This document shows, one piece after another, positions 51,083 to 60,972 of a stretch of DNA of 64,000 bases (positions are counted from its first letter, which is position 1; every line of letters begins with the position of its first letter). This stretch comes from Candidatus Mycobacterium methanotrophicum (GTDB taxonomy: Bacteria > Actinomycetota > Actinomycetes > Mycobacteriales > Mycobacteriaceae). The notes beneath the pieces are model-generated. The model was not told where the DNA came from. It saw nothing but the letters and a program-made list of their open reading frames with translations, and did no database searches. The translations under genes were made by a program, and so were the position numbers. Location: positions 4,650,001 through 4,714,000 of the forward strand of contig NZ_CP097320.1 in assembly GCF_023515995.1 (NCBI RefSeq). Direction: 5' to 3'.

Positions 51083-51832
51083 GTGTCGGAAGGCAAAAAA
51101 GCGCAACCGCGTCGACGCCGGGGAAGGCGTCGTGGTCGGCGCGGCGCCGGGTCCGGCCACGGCCAAACCGACAAAGCCGCGATCGATACCAGCACACCAG
51201 CCGCTGGCGAAAAGCCCGGCCCGTCCCATTCCACTCGCCGCGGCCCCGAGCGGCTGCGCACTGTGCACGAAACGTCGGCCGGCGGACTGGTCATCGACAA
51301 CATCGACAGACCCCGCGAAGAGCAGGTCGCCGCGCTCATCGGCCGCGTCGATCGCCGCGGCCGGATGCTGTGGTCGTTGCCCAAAGGGCACATCGAGCTC
51401 GGTGAGACGGCCGAGCAGACCGCGATCCGCGAAGTGGCGGAGGAGACCGGGATTCAGGGCAGCGTCTTGGCGGCACTGGGCAGAATCGATTACTGGTTTG
51501 TCACCGACGGGCGGCGAGTGCACAAGACCGTGCACCACTATTTGATGCGGTGCTCGGGTGGGGAGCTGTCCGACGCGGACGTGGAGGTCGCCGAGGTGGC
51601 ATGGGTGCCGCTCCGCGAGTTGCCGTCCAGGCTGGCCTACGCGGACGAACGCAAACTGGCCGAGGTGGCCGGCGAGTTGATCGACAAATGGCAGACCGAC
51701 GGCCCGGCCGCGCTGCCGCCCGTGCCGCCCACTTCGCCGCGGCGGCGGCCGCAAACCCACTCGCGTACCCGAAACCGGCGGCCCGACGAGCCGGTGCGCG
51801 GCCGGAAGAACGGTTGCGGTCCCGAGCCGTGA
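51083..51832 (+). CDS. mutT4: Nudix hydrolase MutT4
   Basis: 249 residues from GTG 51083. A basic N-terminal segment (KKAQPRRRRGRRRGRRGAGS) precedes a Nudix domain with the full box GHIELGETAEQTAIREVAEE-TGI. The C-terminal tail is again basic and Pro-rich. MutT enzymes remove oxidised or excess nucleoside phosphates. The stop overlaps the GTG of the next gene (GTGA), linking it to the Rv3909-mviN operon. Confidence 0.92.
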   Translation: MSEGKKAQPRRRRGRRRGRRGAGSGHGQTDKAAIDTSTPAAGEKPGPSHSTRRGPERLRTVHETSAGGLVIDNIDRPREEQVAALIGRVDRRGRMLWSLPKGHIELGETAEQTAIREVAEETGIQGSVLAALGRIDYWFVTDGRRVHKTVHHYLMRCSGGELSDADVEVAEVAWVPLRELPSRLAYADERKLAEVAGELIDKWQTDGPAALPPVPPTSPRRRPQTHSRTRNRRPDEPVRGRKNGCGPEP

Positions 51833-54276
51833 CGATGTCGCGGCTATTCCAAGTGGCGACCCGCTGCGCCCGGCTGCGCCGCGCTTGCGATCGCCACGGG
51901 CAGCTCGCCGTAGTGCGCCTCGCCGTGGCGGTCGGCATCCTGGTTGGTTTTTCAGGCGCGCTCACGCTTCCCATCGCCGCGCCGCGCGCCGCCGCGGGCG
52001 AGCCCGGCGCGACTGCGTTCGTCCAAATCCGGATCGACCAGGTGACCCCGCAGATTGTCACCACGACCAGCGAGCCCGTCGTCAGCGTCAGCGGTACCGT
52101 GACGAACATCGGAGACCGCCCGGTCCGCGACGTGATGGTCCGCCTCGAGCACGCCCCGGCGGTCAACACATCGGCGGGGCTGCGCACCAACCTCGACGGC
52201 AGCACCGACCAATACGAGGCAGTCGCCGACTTCCTGACGGTGTCCAGTGAGCTGCAGCGCGGCCAAAAGGCCGCCTTCACCCTGTCCGCGCCGGTTCGTT
52301 CGCTGACCAAGCCCTCGCTGGCAGTCGCCAAGCCCGGCGTCTACCCGCTGCTGGTCAACGCCAACGGAACACCGGACTACGGTGCACCGGCACGCCTCGA
52401 CAACGCCCGGTTCCTGCTGCCGGTAGTCGGAGTACCACCGGATCCACTCGACACCTCCTCAGATGCGCTCAGCGCCGTCGTCGCACCCGACACCTCCAAA
52501 CCCGTGCCGATCACCATGCTGTGGCCGCTGGCCGACCGACCGCGGCTGGCGCCCGGTGTGCCCGGCGGCACGATGCCGGTGCGGTTGACCGACGACGAGC
52601 TGGCAACCTCGCTGGCCACCGGCGGCCGGCTGGATATCCTGCTGGCCGCGGCCGAGTTTGCGACCAGCCGCGACGTCGACCCCGACGGCGCGGTCAGCCG
52701 TTCGCTCTGCCTGGCCGTCGACCCGGACCTTCTGGTCACGGTCAATGCGATGACCGGTGGCTATGTGGTCGACGATGGCGCTGACGAACAGCCGGGCGCG
52801 CCGACGCACCCGGGGACCGGGCAGGCCGGGGCGGCAAGCTGGCTGAACCGGTTGCGCGCGCTGGCTCACCGGATGTGTGTGGCCCCGCTGCCGTATGCCG
52901 AGGCCGACCTGGATGCGGTACAACGTGTCGGCGATTCCGGCCTCAGCGCGAGCGCGACCAGCGCGGCCGGCGACGTCGTCGACCAAATCCTGGGCGTGAC
53001 CGCGGTCCGCGGCGCCACCCTCATCCCCGACGGCTCGTTGACCGCCCGCACGGTGGCCCTGTTGAGCGCCAACGCCAACAGCGTGGTGATCGCCGCCGCC
53101 GACCCTTCCGCAGACGACACCGCCGCCGCCGCGCCGGTGGCGGCGGACACCGCGCCCCGCCGAGCGTCGCCGCAGCTGGTGTTCGCGCCGTTCGACCCCG
53201 CTGTTGGCGCTGCCTTCGCGGCGACGGGCTCCGATCCGGTCGCGCCGACTTACCTGAACGCCGCGCTGGCGGTTCGGCTTCAACACGACTCCGAGACCGC
53301 TCGGCGCCAGGACGCGCTGGCCTCGATGCTGTGGCGGACCCTGCGGCCGGGCGTGACCCCGCGCGCCGAGGTGCTGTTGCCGCCGACCAGCTGGAAACTG
53401 CGGTCCGACGACGCGGGTGCGATCCTGACCACGCTGGCGACCGCGATCCGTTCCGGGTTGGCGGTGCCACGGCCCCTGCCCGCGCTGATCGTCGGCGCAT
53501 CAGCCACTCCACCGGCCGCCGCGACGCCGCTCGTTACCAGTGTCGAAGAAGGCCAACGCGGCCGGTTCGACAACAGCGTCGTCGCCACGATCGCCAACGA
53601 GGTGGGCCGGCTATGGGGACTGACGGCGGCGTTGACGAGCGATGCTCGCACCGGGCTAACCGGTGTCGGCTATACCGCGCCGCTGCGCGAGGACATGCTG
53701 CGTGCCGTCAGCCAGGCCCAACGGCCCGATACCCGCAATGGGCTGGCTGGGCGGCGACTGGAAATTGTCGGCGCCGCGATCGACGACCTGTTCGGCGCCG
53801 TCACGATCGTGCACCCGACCGGGCCCTACACGCTGGCCACCGAGCACAGTCCGCTCCCGCTGGCCCTGCACAACGGGCTGGCGGTGCCGATCCGGGTGCG
53901 GCTGCACGTCGAAGCCCCGCCCGGAGTGCGCGTCACCGATCTCGGCGAAATGGAGTTGCCGCCGGGGTATCTGCCACTACGGGTGCCGATCGAAGTGAAC
54001 TTCACCCAGCGGGTGGCCATCGACGCGACGTTGCGCACGCCGGGCGATGTGCCGCTGGGCGAGCCGGTGCGGCTGTCGGTGCACTCCAACGCCTACGGCA
54101 AGGTGCTGTTCGCGATCACGCTGAGTGCGGCGGCGGTACTGGTGGCTTTGGCGGGACGACGGCTCTGGCACCGCTTCCGCGGTCAACCCGACCCCGCCGA
54201 CCTTGATCGTCCAGACGCCGCGGACACACCGTTCGCCGATGAAGATCGCCGCGTCGGCCAAGAGAATCGCGTATGA
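51829..54276 (+). CDS. DUF6049-family membrane-anchored exported protein (Rv3909-like)
   Basis: 815 residues from GTG 51829 (ATG 51835 is the other choice). A signal/anchor helix (LAVVRLAVAVGILVGFSGAL) is followed by a large extracytoplasmic part starting with an Ig-like domain (VVSVSGTVTNIGDRPVRDVM), and one C-terminal membrane helix (FAITLSAAAVLVALAGRRLW) with a short acidic cytoplasmic tail. It is always placed just before mviN in mycobacteria and essential in M. tuberculosis screens, so a role in envelope assembly is likely, but the activity is unknown. Confidence 0.9.
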   Translation: MTMSRLFQVATRCARLRRACDRHGQLAVVRLAVAVGILVGFSGALTLPIAAPRAAAGEPGATAFVQIRIDQVTPQIVTTTSEPVVSVSGTVTNIGDRPVRDVMVRLEHAPAVNTSAGLRTNLDGSTDQYEAVADFLTVSSELQRGQKAAFTLSAPVRSLTKPSLAVAKPGVYPLLVNANGTPDYGAPARLDNARFLLPVVGVPPDPLDTSSDALSAVVAPDTSKPVPITMLWPLADRPRLAPGVPGGTMPVRLTDDELATSLATGGRLDILLAAAEFATSRDVDPDGAVSRSLCLAVDPDLLVTVNAMTGGYVVDDGADEQPGAPTHPGTGQAGAASWLNRLRALAHRMCVAPLPYAEADLDAVQRVGDSGLSASATSAAGDVVDQILGVTAVRGATLIPDGSLTARTVALLSANANSVVIAAADPSADDTAAAAPVAADTAPRRASPQLVFAPFDPAVGAAFAATGSDPVAPTYLNAALAVRLQHDSETARRQDALASMLWRTLRPGVTPRAEVLLPPTSWKLRSDDAGAILTTLATAIRSGLAVPRPLPALIVGASATPPAAATPLVTSVEEGQRGRFDNSVVATIANEVGRLWGLTAALTSDARTGLTGVGYTAPLREDMLRAVSQAQRPDTRNGLAGRRLEIVGAAIDDLFGAVTIVHPTGPYTLATEHSPLPLALHNGLAVPIRVRLHVEAPPGVRVTDLGEMELPPGYLPLRVPIEVNFTQRVAIDATLRTPGDVPLGEPVRLSVHSNAYGKVLFAITLSAAAVLVALAGRRLWHRFRGQPDPADLDRPDAADTPFADEDRRVGQENRV

Positions 54277-57200
54277 GTTCGGCCGGCCCGCCCGCACCGC
54301 CACCTACGCGGCCACCTTCGCAGCCCACAGGTCCCCGCCCCCGCCGGTCGCGTCGTGCGGGCCCGCCCACCGGGCCGCTGCCGCCGACGGGGCTGGTGTC
54401 GTCGCAGGGTGGCCAGCCGCCGTCGCGTCCTGAGCTGTCCGACGCCGCGCTGGTGTCCCGCTCCTGGCGAATGGCGTTCGCCACCCTGATCAGCCGTCTC
54501 ACCGGGTTTGCCCGGATCGTCATCCTGGCCGCCATCCTCGGTGCGGCGCTATCCAGCGCCTTCTCGGTGGCCAACCAGCTGCCCAACCTGGTCGCCGCGC
54601 TGGTGCTGGAGGCGACGTTTACCGCGATCTTCGTGCCGGTGCTGGCGCGCGCCGAGCAGGACGACGCCGACGGCGGTGTGGCGTTCGTGCGGCGCTTGGT
54701 GACGCTGGCCACCACCCTGCTGTTGGTGACCACGCTGCTGTCGGTGGCTGCGGCCCCCTTGCTGGTGCGGCTGATGCTGGGTCGCAACCCTCAGGTCAAC
54801 GAGCCGCTCACCGCGGCGTTCGCCTACCTGCTCCTTCCCCAAGTGATCTTTTACGGCCTCTCGTCGGTGCTCATGGCCATCCTGAATACCCGCAACGTGT
54901 TCGGGCCGCCCGCCTGGGCGCCCGTCGTCAACAATGTGGTCGCCATCGCGACCCTGGGCGTCTACCTGGCGACCCCAGGACAACTGTCGGTGGATCCGGT
55001 GCAGATGGGCAACGCCAAGCTGCTGGTGTTGGGCGTGGGCACCACGTTGGGCGTCGTCGCGCAAAGCGTGGTGCTGCTGGTGGCGATCCGGCGTCAGCGC
55101 ATCGGCCTTCGTCCGCTCTGGGGCATCGACGAGCGGCTCAAACGCTTCGGCGCGATGGCCGCCGCGATGGTGCTCTACGTGCTGATCAGCCAGATCGGTC
55201 TGATCGTCACCAACCAGATCGCCAGCACCGCAGCCGCCTCGGGGCCGGCGATCTACAACTACACCTGGCTGGTGCTGATGCTGCCGTTCGGCATGATCGG
55301 GGTGACGGTGCTGACCGTGGTGATGCCCCGGCTGAGCCGCAATGCCGCCGCCGACGACATCCCGGCCGTGCTGGCCGACCTCTCGCTGGCCAGCCGATTG
55401 ACGATGATCACGCTGATCCCGACGGTGGCATTCATGACGGTCGCCGGGCCGGCGATCGGCAGTGCGCTGTTCGCGTACGGCCATTTCGGCGACGTGGACG
55501 CCGGCTACCTGGGCAGGGCGATCACGTTGTCGGCGTTCACCTTGATTCCGTACGCGATCGTGCTGCTGGAGTTGCGCGTTTTCTACGCGCGCGAGCAGCC
55601 GTGGATACCGATCGTGATCATCATCGTCATCACGACCGTCAAGATCGCGGCTTCGCTGCTCGCGCCGCACGTCACAGGCGATCCCGACCTGGTCGCCGGT
55701 TACCTCGGATTGGCCAACGGCTTGGGATTTTCGGCTGGCGCGATCGTCGGCTATTACCTGCTGCGCAACGCGCTGCGGCCGCTCGGCAGCCTGGGGGCGC
55801 CTCCTGCTCGCGGGGGACTGCTCGGCGTCGCGGAGGTGCGTACCATTCTGGTCGCGATCACCGGATCGCTGCTGGCCGGGCTGATCGCGCACGTGGTCGA
55901 CGAGCTGATGGGCATGCGCCGGCTCACCGCCTACGGCGGCGGCGCCGGCTCGCTGTTGCGGTTGTTGGTGCTCGCTGTGCTCATGTCGCCGATCGTGGCC
56001 GCGGTTATGCTGCGCGCGCGGGTGCCCGAGGCCCAGGCGGCGTTGGCCGCATTTCGCGGCTGGCTCGGCGCCCAACCCGGCACGGCTTCGCGTCCTGGCG
56101 GCCCGCCACGCAACGTCGCTGCCGGCACACCCCTGGTGCATCATCAGCTGTTGCGCCCCGGTGACGTCACGTACCCTGAGCAAAGGAATTCGTCTACGCC
56201 GAGGGGACATCCGGGACGAGAGCCCCTGCGGCGCGGGCTTCCGGAAGACGTAACCGGAAAGGGGGCTGGGAAAGGACCGGGTATGACCGATGGCCCATCG
56301 GACGGCACGTCATCTAAAGCTGTCTCCGACATCGACCCGGCCCCACCGCCCCCATTCGACACCGTTCCTGACGGGCCCGACATCGTCGCGCCACCAGCCC
56401 AGCCGCCGCGGTCGAATGGCGGACCCTCGGCAGACCCCGCCGATCCGGCGGGCTTGGACGCCCCGCGCCAACCGCCGCCCCAAGACGACCCGCAGCTGGT
56501 TCCCGGGGCCAGCATCGCCCGCGGTCGCTACCGGCTGTTGGTCTTTCACGGCGGCGGACCGCACCTGCAGTTCTGGCAAGCACTCGACACCGCGCTGGAT
56601 CGCCAAGTGGCGCTGACGTTTGTGGACCCGGACGCGACGCTCTCGGACGACCAAGTTCGGGAAATCCTGTCTCGCACCATGCGGCTGAGCCGCATCGACC
56701 AGCGTGGAATCGCCCGCGTGCTCGACGTCGTCCACACCGGCACCGGCGGGCTGGTCGTCACCGAATGGGTGCGCGGTGGCTCGCTGCGGGAGGTGGCCGA
56801 CACCTCGCCATCAGCCGTCGGCGCTGCCCGCGCAATGCAAACGCTGGCCGCCGCCGCCGATGCCGCCCACCACGCCGGCGTCGCGTTGTCGATCGACCAT
56901 CCCGGCCGGATACGGGTCAGCATCGAAGGCGACGTGGTGCTGGCCTTTCCGGCGACCTTGCCCCACACCACCCCCGAGGATGACATCCGCGGCATCGGGG
57001 CCGCGTTGTATGCGCTGCTGGTCAACCGCTGGCCGCTGCCCGAATCCGGCGCCCGCGGCCGGATGCCGCCGGCACCCCGGGAACCGAGCGGTCAGCCCGC
57101 CGAACCCAGCTCGATCGATCGGGACATCCCGTACCAGATTTCCGCGGCGGCCACTCATTCGATTCAGGGTGCTGGTGGGATTCGCAGTGCGGCAACACTT

Positions 57201-57965
57201 TTGAATTTGCTACAGCAAGCGACCGCGGTGGCCGACCGCACCGAGCTGTTGGCTCCGCTGCCGGACCTGCCGCCGGCCCCAGCCCAGGGGGGCCGGTCCC
57301 GCCCGCCCGCGCTGGAGGAGGCGCAGGCGCGGGCCCGTCGCCGCGCGGTGACGATCTGGGTCGGCGCCGGGGCTGCGATCATCGTGGTGGCTTTACTGGT
57401 TTTGGCCTCAGTGCTGAGCCGGATGTTCGGCGACGTCAGCGGGCTGGACAAAGACCGGCTGGGGCTCAACGCGCCCTCGGGGAGTTCGACCTCCAGCGAA
57501 AGCGCCGCAGCGGGCAGCACGGTCAAGCCGGTGAGCGCGAAAGTGTTCTCCCCCGGCCAAGAGGCCGACAACCCGGGCAAGGCCGCCCTGGCGATCGACG
57601 GTAACCCGGACACGGCGTGGGAAACCGACACCTACCACGACGCCGCGCCGTTCCCGAGCTTCAAAAGCGGTGTCGGGCTGCTCCTGCAGCTGCCGAAACC
57701 CACCGTGGTGGGCGCGGTGAACGTCGACCTGGCCAGTACCGGAACGGCGATACAGATCCGCTCTTCGGCGGCGTCGACCCCGGCCAAACTGGACGACACC
57801 ACCGCATTGACGCAGCCGGTGGCGATGCATCCAGGCCGCAACAGCATCCCGGTCAAGGCGTCGTCCCCCACGTCGTATCTACTGGTCTGGATTTCGACGT
57901 TGGGAACCACCAACGGCCAAAGCCGCTCCGGCATTTCCGAGGTCACCGTCCAAGCCGCGTCTTGA
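54273..57965 (+). CDS. mviN: MviN/MurJ lipid II flippase with pseudokinase and extracellular sugar-binding-like domain
   Basis: 1230 residues. A Pro-rich start is followed by 14 membrane helices of the MurJ fold (residues about 60-620; RLTGFARIVILAAILGAALS, YGLSSVLMAILNTRNVFGPP). A disordered linker precedes a kinase-like domain (about 745-1000; GRYRLLVFHGGGPHLQFWQA) that lacks the HRD and DFG motifs, so it is a pseudokinase. A membrane helix (ITVWVG-type, AAIIVVALLVLASVL) and a discoidin-like domain (about 1090-1230; NPGKAALAIDGNPDTAWETD) follow. In M. tuberculosis PknB phosphorylates the pseudokinase and recruits FhaA to stop wall synthesis. It overlaps the upstream gene by ATGA. Confidence 0.95.
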   Translation: MSSAGPPAPPPTRPPSQPTGPRPRRSRRAGPPTGPLPPTGLVSSQGGQPPSRPELSDAALVSRSWRMAFATLISRLTGFARIVILAAILGAALSSAFSVANQLPNLVAALVLEATFTAIFVPVLARAEQDDADGGVAFVRRLVTLATTLLLVTTLLSVAAAPLLVRLMLGRNPQVNEPLTAAFAYLLLPQVIFYGLSSVLMAILNTRNVFGPPAWAPVVNNVVAIATLGVYLATPGQLSVDPVQMGNAKLLVLGVGTTLGVVAQSVVLLVAIRRQRIGLRPLWGIDERLKRFGAMAAAMVLYVLISQIGLIVTNQIASTAAASGPAIYNYTWLVLMLPFGMIGVTVLTVVMPRLSRNAAADDIPAVLADLSLASRLTMITLIPTVAFMTVAGPAIGSALFAYGHFGDVDAGYLGRAITLSAFTLIPYAIVLLELRVFYAREQPWIPIVIIIVITTVKIAASLLAPHVTGDPDLVAGYLGLANGLGFSAGAIVGYYLLRNALRPLGSLGAPPARGGLLGVAEVRTILVAITGSLLAGLIAHVVDELMGMRRLTAYGGGAGSLLRLLVLAVLMSPIVAAVMLRARVPEAQAALAAFRGWLGAQPGTASRPGGPPRNVAAGTPLVHHQLLRPGDVTYPEQRNSSTPRGHPGREPLRRGLPEDVTGKGAGKGPGMTDGPSDGTSSKAVSDIDPAPPPPFDTVPDGPDIVAPPAQPPRSNGGPSADPADPAGLDAPRQPPPQDDPQLVPGASIARGRYRLLVFHGGGPHLQFWQALDTALDRQVALTFVDPDATLSDDQVREILSRTMRLSRIDQRGIARVLDVVHTGTGGLVVTEWVRGGSLREVADTSPSAVGAARAMQTLAAAADAAHHAGVALSIDHPGRIRVSIEGDVVLAFPATLPHTTPEDDIRGIGAALYALLVNRWPLPESGARGRMPPAPREPSGQPAEPSSIDRDIPYQISAAATHSIQGAGGIRSAATLLNLLQQATAVADRTELLAPLPDLPPAPAQGGRSRPPALEEAQARARRRAVTIWVGAGAAIIVVALLVLASVLSRMFGDVSGLDKDRLGLNAPSGSSTSSESAAAGSTVKPVSAKVFSPGQEADNPGKAALAIDGNPDTAWETDTYHDAAPFPSFKSGVGLLLQLPKPTVVGAVNVDLASTGTAIQIRSSAASTPAKLDDTTALTQPVAMHPGRNSIPVKASSPTSYLLVWISTLGTTNGQSRSGISEVTVQAAS
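55792..55818. repeat. Small GC-rich palindromic repeat inside mviN
   Basis: GGGGGCGCCTCCTGCTCGCG followed by GGGGAC is a near copy of the repeat at 44987-45014 in leuS. It encodes GAPPARGGL in a loop of MviN. Confidence 0.6.
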
Positions 57966-58023
57966 TTGCACCGGCCCGATCGGGTGAAGTGCCGGGTACC
58001 GGCCGATTGGTTACTGTCCGGCC

Positions 58024-58599
58024 GTGGGCTTCGGGCGCCAACTTCATCAACAAGCCAGCGACGCAGAATTGCTGGCTGCCCACGTCGCAGGCGACCGCTA
58101 TGCCTTCGAGGAGCTGTTCTACCGTCACCACCGGCAACTGCACCGGCTTGCACGGCTGACCAGCCGTAGCCCCGAGGACGCCGAGGACGCGCTGCAGGAC
58201 GCGATGGTCTCGGCGCACCGCAGCGCCGGTTCCTTTCGGCACGACGCCGCCGTAAGCAGCTGGTTGCATCGCATCGTGGTCAATGCATGCCTGGATCGGT
58301 TGCGCCGCAACAAGGCTCACTTGACCACCGCGCTGGACGACGTCTACCCGGTGGCCGACCGAACCGCGCAAGTGGACACCGCGATCGCAGTGCACCGGGC
58401 ACTGATGCGCCTGCCTGTCGAGCAGCGCGCTGCCGTGGTGGCGGTCGACATGCACGGCTATTCGGTCGCCGACACTGCGGCGATGCTCGGGGTGGCCCAA
58501 GGCACCGTCAAGAGTCGGTGCGCCCGCGCCCGGGCCCGGCTGGCCACCATCCTCGGCTATCTGGACGCCGACACCGCGCCGAATCGTTCGGCTGGCTAG
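58024..58599 (+). CDS. sigM: ECF RNA polymerase sigma factor SigM
   Basis: 191 residues from GTG 58024. Region 2 is AFEELFYRHHRQLHRLARLT and DAEDALQDAMVSAHRSAGSF; region 4 is RLPVEQRAAVVAVDMHGYSV with ADTAAMLGVAQGTVKSRCAR. In M. tuberculosis SigM controls genes for ESX secreted proteins and surface lipids in late growth. The following gene encodes its membrane anti-sigma factor, 53 bp downstream. Confidence 0.94.
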   Translation: MGFGRQLHQQASDAELLAAHVAGDRYAFEELFYRHHRQLHRLARLTSRSPEDAEDALQDAMVSAHRSAGSFRHDAAVSSWLHRIVVNACLDRLRRNKAHLTTALDDVYPVADRTAQVDTAIAVHRALMRLPVEQRAAVVAVDMHGYSVADTAAMLGVAQGTVKSRCARARARLATILGYLDADTAPNRSAG

Positions 58600-58652
58600 C
58601 CACGGCGCGCCGCGTGTGGCGTTGGGGTTGCCGATGTCGGACACTGGGGCGG

Positions 58653-59417
58653 ATGGACAGGGTTGGGCCGGATAAGAGCGCCGACACGGGCGGCGATCCA
58701 CAGCTGACGGTGGAGGCCCTCGCCGAGCTGCAGGCGGGCCTGCTCGACGACGACACCGCTGCCCGGTTGCGCAAGTCGGTCCGCGCCGACCCGCACGCCC
58801 AGCAGACGATGGACGCGCTCAACCGCGTCCGCCGCGACATCGCGGCGCTGGGCGCCGACGCGTCGTCGGCGTCCGAGGTACCGCCTCGGATCGTCGATGC
58901 CGTCGCCGCGGCACTACGCGCCGAGCGACCACAAAGTTGGGGCGTGCGCGCCGCGCACACCGTCCGCACCGGCGCTCTTCCGCGCCCGGCACGGCTAGCT
59001 GTCGCCCTGGCCGGTCTGGCCGCCGTCGTCGTCGCCATCTGGCTGGGCACCTCGGCGCTGATCTCCTCGCCGGCGCCCACGCCGAGCCGGCCGACCACCG
59101 CGGAACACATCACCGTGTCCCGCCCGCCGACGATCATTCCGTTGTCGGACCAACAAATCCTCGACCTGCTCGGCGCGAAGCCGGACTTCGGCCCCTTCAC
59201 CGACCCGCACCTCCGGATATCATGCCTGGACGGCTTGGGCTATCCGGCCGACGCCCAAGTACTGGGTGCCCGACCGGTCGAGATCGCCGGCCGCCCGGCC
59301 ATCGTGCTGGTGCTCCCCGGCGATACGCCCGACACTCTGCGGGCCGTAGCAGTGCCGTCGACCTGCAGTGCCGTCGATACCGGCCTGCTAGCTGACAGGA
59401 TCGTCAACCGTCCGTAA
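58653..59417 (+). CDS. rsmA: Membrane anti-sigma factor for SigM (Rv3912-like)
   Basis: 254 residues from ATG 58653. The N-terminal cytoplasmic domain (LTVEALAELQAGLLDDDTAA, RLRKSVRADPHAQQTMDALN) resembles anti-sigma domains; it has no HxxxCxxC zinc motif, so it is not redox-type. One membrane helix (RLAVALAGLAAVVVAIWLGT) leads to an extracytoplasmic domain (QQILDLLGAKPDFGPFTDPH, ISCLDGLG). It would hold SigM inactive at the membrane until a surface signal cuts or changes it. Confidence 0.9.
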   Translation: MDRVGPDKSADTGGDPQLTVEALAELQAGLLDDDTAARLRKSVRADPHAQQTMDALNRVRRDIAALGADASSASEVPPRIVDAVAAALRAERPQSWGVRAAHTVRTGALPRPARLAVALAGLAAVVVAIWLGTSALISSPAPTPSRPTTAEHITVSRPPTIIPLSDQQILDLLGAKPDFGPFTDPHLRISCLDGLGYPADAQVLGARPVEIAGRPAIVLVLPGDTPDTLRAVAVPSTCSAVDTGLLADRIVNRP

Positions 59418-59491
59418 TGTTCGCGGGAACAGCACCGCCTACGCTGGCGTTCGAGTGCTTTGAACCGAGTTGAAATATCCGAAAGGCTGGT

Positions 59492-60490
59492 ATGAGCTCT
59501 TCAACCACCACTGTGCACAACGTGATCATCGTCGGCTCCGGACCTGCTGGTTACACCGCGGCGCTGTATGCGGCGCGTGCCCAGCTGGCGCCGGTCGTGT
59601 TCGAGGGCACCTCGTTCGGCGGAGCGTTGATGACCACGACCGAAGTGGAGAACTATCCCGGTTTTCGCGACGGGATCACTGGCCCGGAACTGATGGACCA
59701 AATGCGCGAGCAGGCGCTGCGCTTCGGCGCCGACTTGCGCATGGAGGACGTCCAATCGGTGTCGCTGGACGGCCCGGTCAAGTCGATCACTACCGCGGAC
59801 GGAGAGACGCTGCAGGCGCGGGCCGTCATCCTCGCGATGGGCGCCGCAGCGCGGTATCTGCACGTGCCGGGTGAGCAGGAGCTGCTGGGCCGCGGAGTCA
59901 GTTCGTGCGCCACCTGCGACGGCTTCTTCTTCCGCGATCAAGACATCGCCGTGATCGGCGGCGGGGACTCGGCGATGGAAGAGGCCACTTTCCTGACGAA
60001 GTTCGCCCGCAGTGTCACGATCGTGCACCGCCGCGACGAGTTCCGGGCCTCGAGGATCATGCTCGACCGGGCCCGCAGCAACGAGAAGATCCGGTTCGCC
60101 ACCTCTCATGTCGTGGTCGCCGTCGACGGCGAGTCCGCGGTCACCGGCCTGCGGCTGAAAAATACCGCCACCGGCAAGGAATTCACGTTGGCCGTGACCG
60201 GAGTATTCGTCGCGATCGGTCACGATCCGCGGTCTGAATTGGTGCGCGGCGCCGTGGACCTGGACACCGAAGGCTACGTGCTGGTGAAGGGCAACACCAC
60301 GTACACTTCGCTGGAAGGAGTGTTTGCCGCCGGCGACTTGGTCGATCACACATACCGGCAGGCGGTCACCGCCGCCGGAACGGGTTGTAGCGCGGCGATT
60401 GACGCCGAGCGCTGGCTGGCCGACCATGCAGAGCCGGGCGAGCGTACACAAACCAGTGCCACCGAAGTCCCAGCAACAGCGACACTTTGA
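59492..60490 (+). CDS. trxB: Thioredoxin reductase
   Basis: 332 residues. FAD motif IIVGSGPAGYTAALYAAR, redox-active CATC in VSSCATCDGFFFRDQD, NADPH motif VIGGGDSAMEEATFL with HRRDEFRAS, and FAAGDLVDHTYRQAVTAAGT for FAD. It transfers electrons from NADPH to thioredoxin. ATG 59492 follows GAAAGGCTGGT. It is in an operon with trxC. Confidence 0.96.
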   Translation: MSSSTTTVHNVIIVGSGPAGYTAALYAARAQLAPVVFEGTSFGGALMTTTEVENYPGFRDGITGPELMDQMREQALRFGADLRMEDVQSVSLDGPVKSITTADGETLQARAVILAMGAAARYLHVPGEQELLGRGVSSCATCDGFFFRDQDIAVIGGGDSAMEEATFLTKFARSVTIVHRRDEFRASRIMLDRARSNEKIRFATSHVVVAVDGESAVTGLRLKNTATGKEFTLAVTGVFVAIGHDPRSELVRGAVDLDTEGYVLVKGNTTYTSLEGVFAAGDLVDHTYRQAVTAAGTGCSAAIDAERWLADHAEPGERTQTSATEVPATATL

Positions 60491-60504
60491 TTGGAGTCAG
60501 CCTG

Positions 60505-60849
60505 ATGACCAACGCCGGCGCACCCGTAGACGTATCCGACGCATCATTCCAAAGCGACGTGTTGGCCAGCAATACGCCTGTGCTGGTCGACTTTTGGGCT
60601 GCCTGGTGCGGCCCGTGCAAGATGGTGGCGCCGGTCCTGGCGGAGATCGCCGCCGAAACCGTCGGGCAGCTCACCGTCGCCAAGCTCGACGTCGACGCAA
60701 ACCCTGAAACCGCCCGTAATTTTCAGGTTGTTTCGATCCCGACATTGATCTTGTTCAAGGACGGCCGACCGGTCAAGCGGATTGTTGGGGCCAGGGGTAA
60801 GGCGGCGTTGTTGCGCGAACTTTCCGACGCCGTTCCCAACGTCGGGTAG
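60505..60849 (+). CDS. trxC: Thioredoxin
   Basis: 114 residues from ATG 60505, preceded by GGAGTCAGCCTG; a TTG at 60487 is also open but less likely. The active site is WCGPC in VDFWAAWCGPCKMVAPVLAE, with the cis-Pro in VVSIPTLILFKDGRPVKRIV. It is the main protein disulfide reductant, reduced by the trxB product encoded 14 bp upstream. Confidence 0.96.
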   Translation: MTNAGAPVDVSDASFQSDVLASNTPVLVDFWAAWCGPCKMVAPVLAEIAAETVGQLTVAKLDVDANPETARNFQVVSIPTLILFKDGRPVKRIVGARGKAALLRELSDAVPNVG

Positions 60850-60972
60850 TTCGCTGCCGGATCGCCACGATTAGCTGGCGTTTTCCCGAAATCGCCGAGC
60901 GTCTGCGACAATACCGCCAAGGCTGTCAGCGAACGCCCACGCTGTTCACACCAGCTCACCGGAGGCCTTCGA

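Noticed and set aside
54549..56210. A 553-codon open frame on the minus strand opposite mviN
   Set aside because: It is His/Arg/Gln-rich low-complexity sequence, typical of an antisense shadow of a hydrophobic membrane protein gene.
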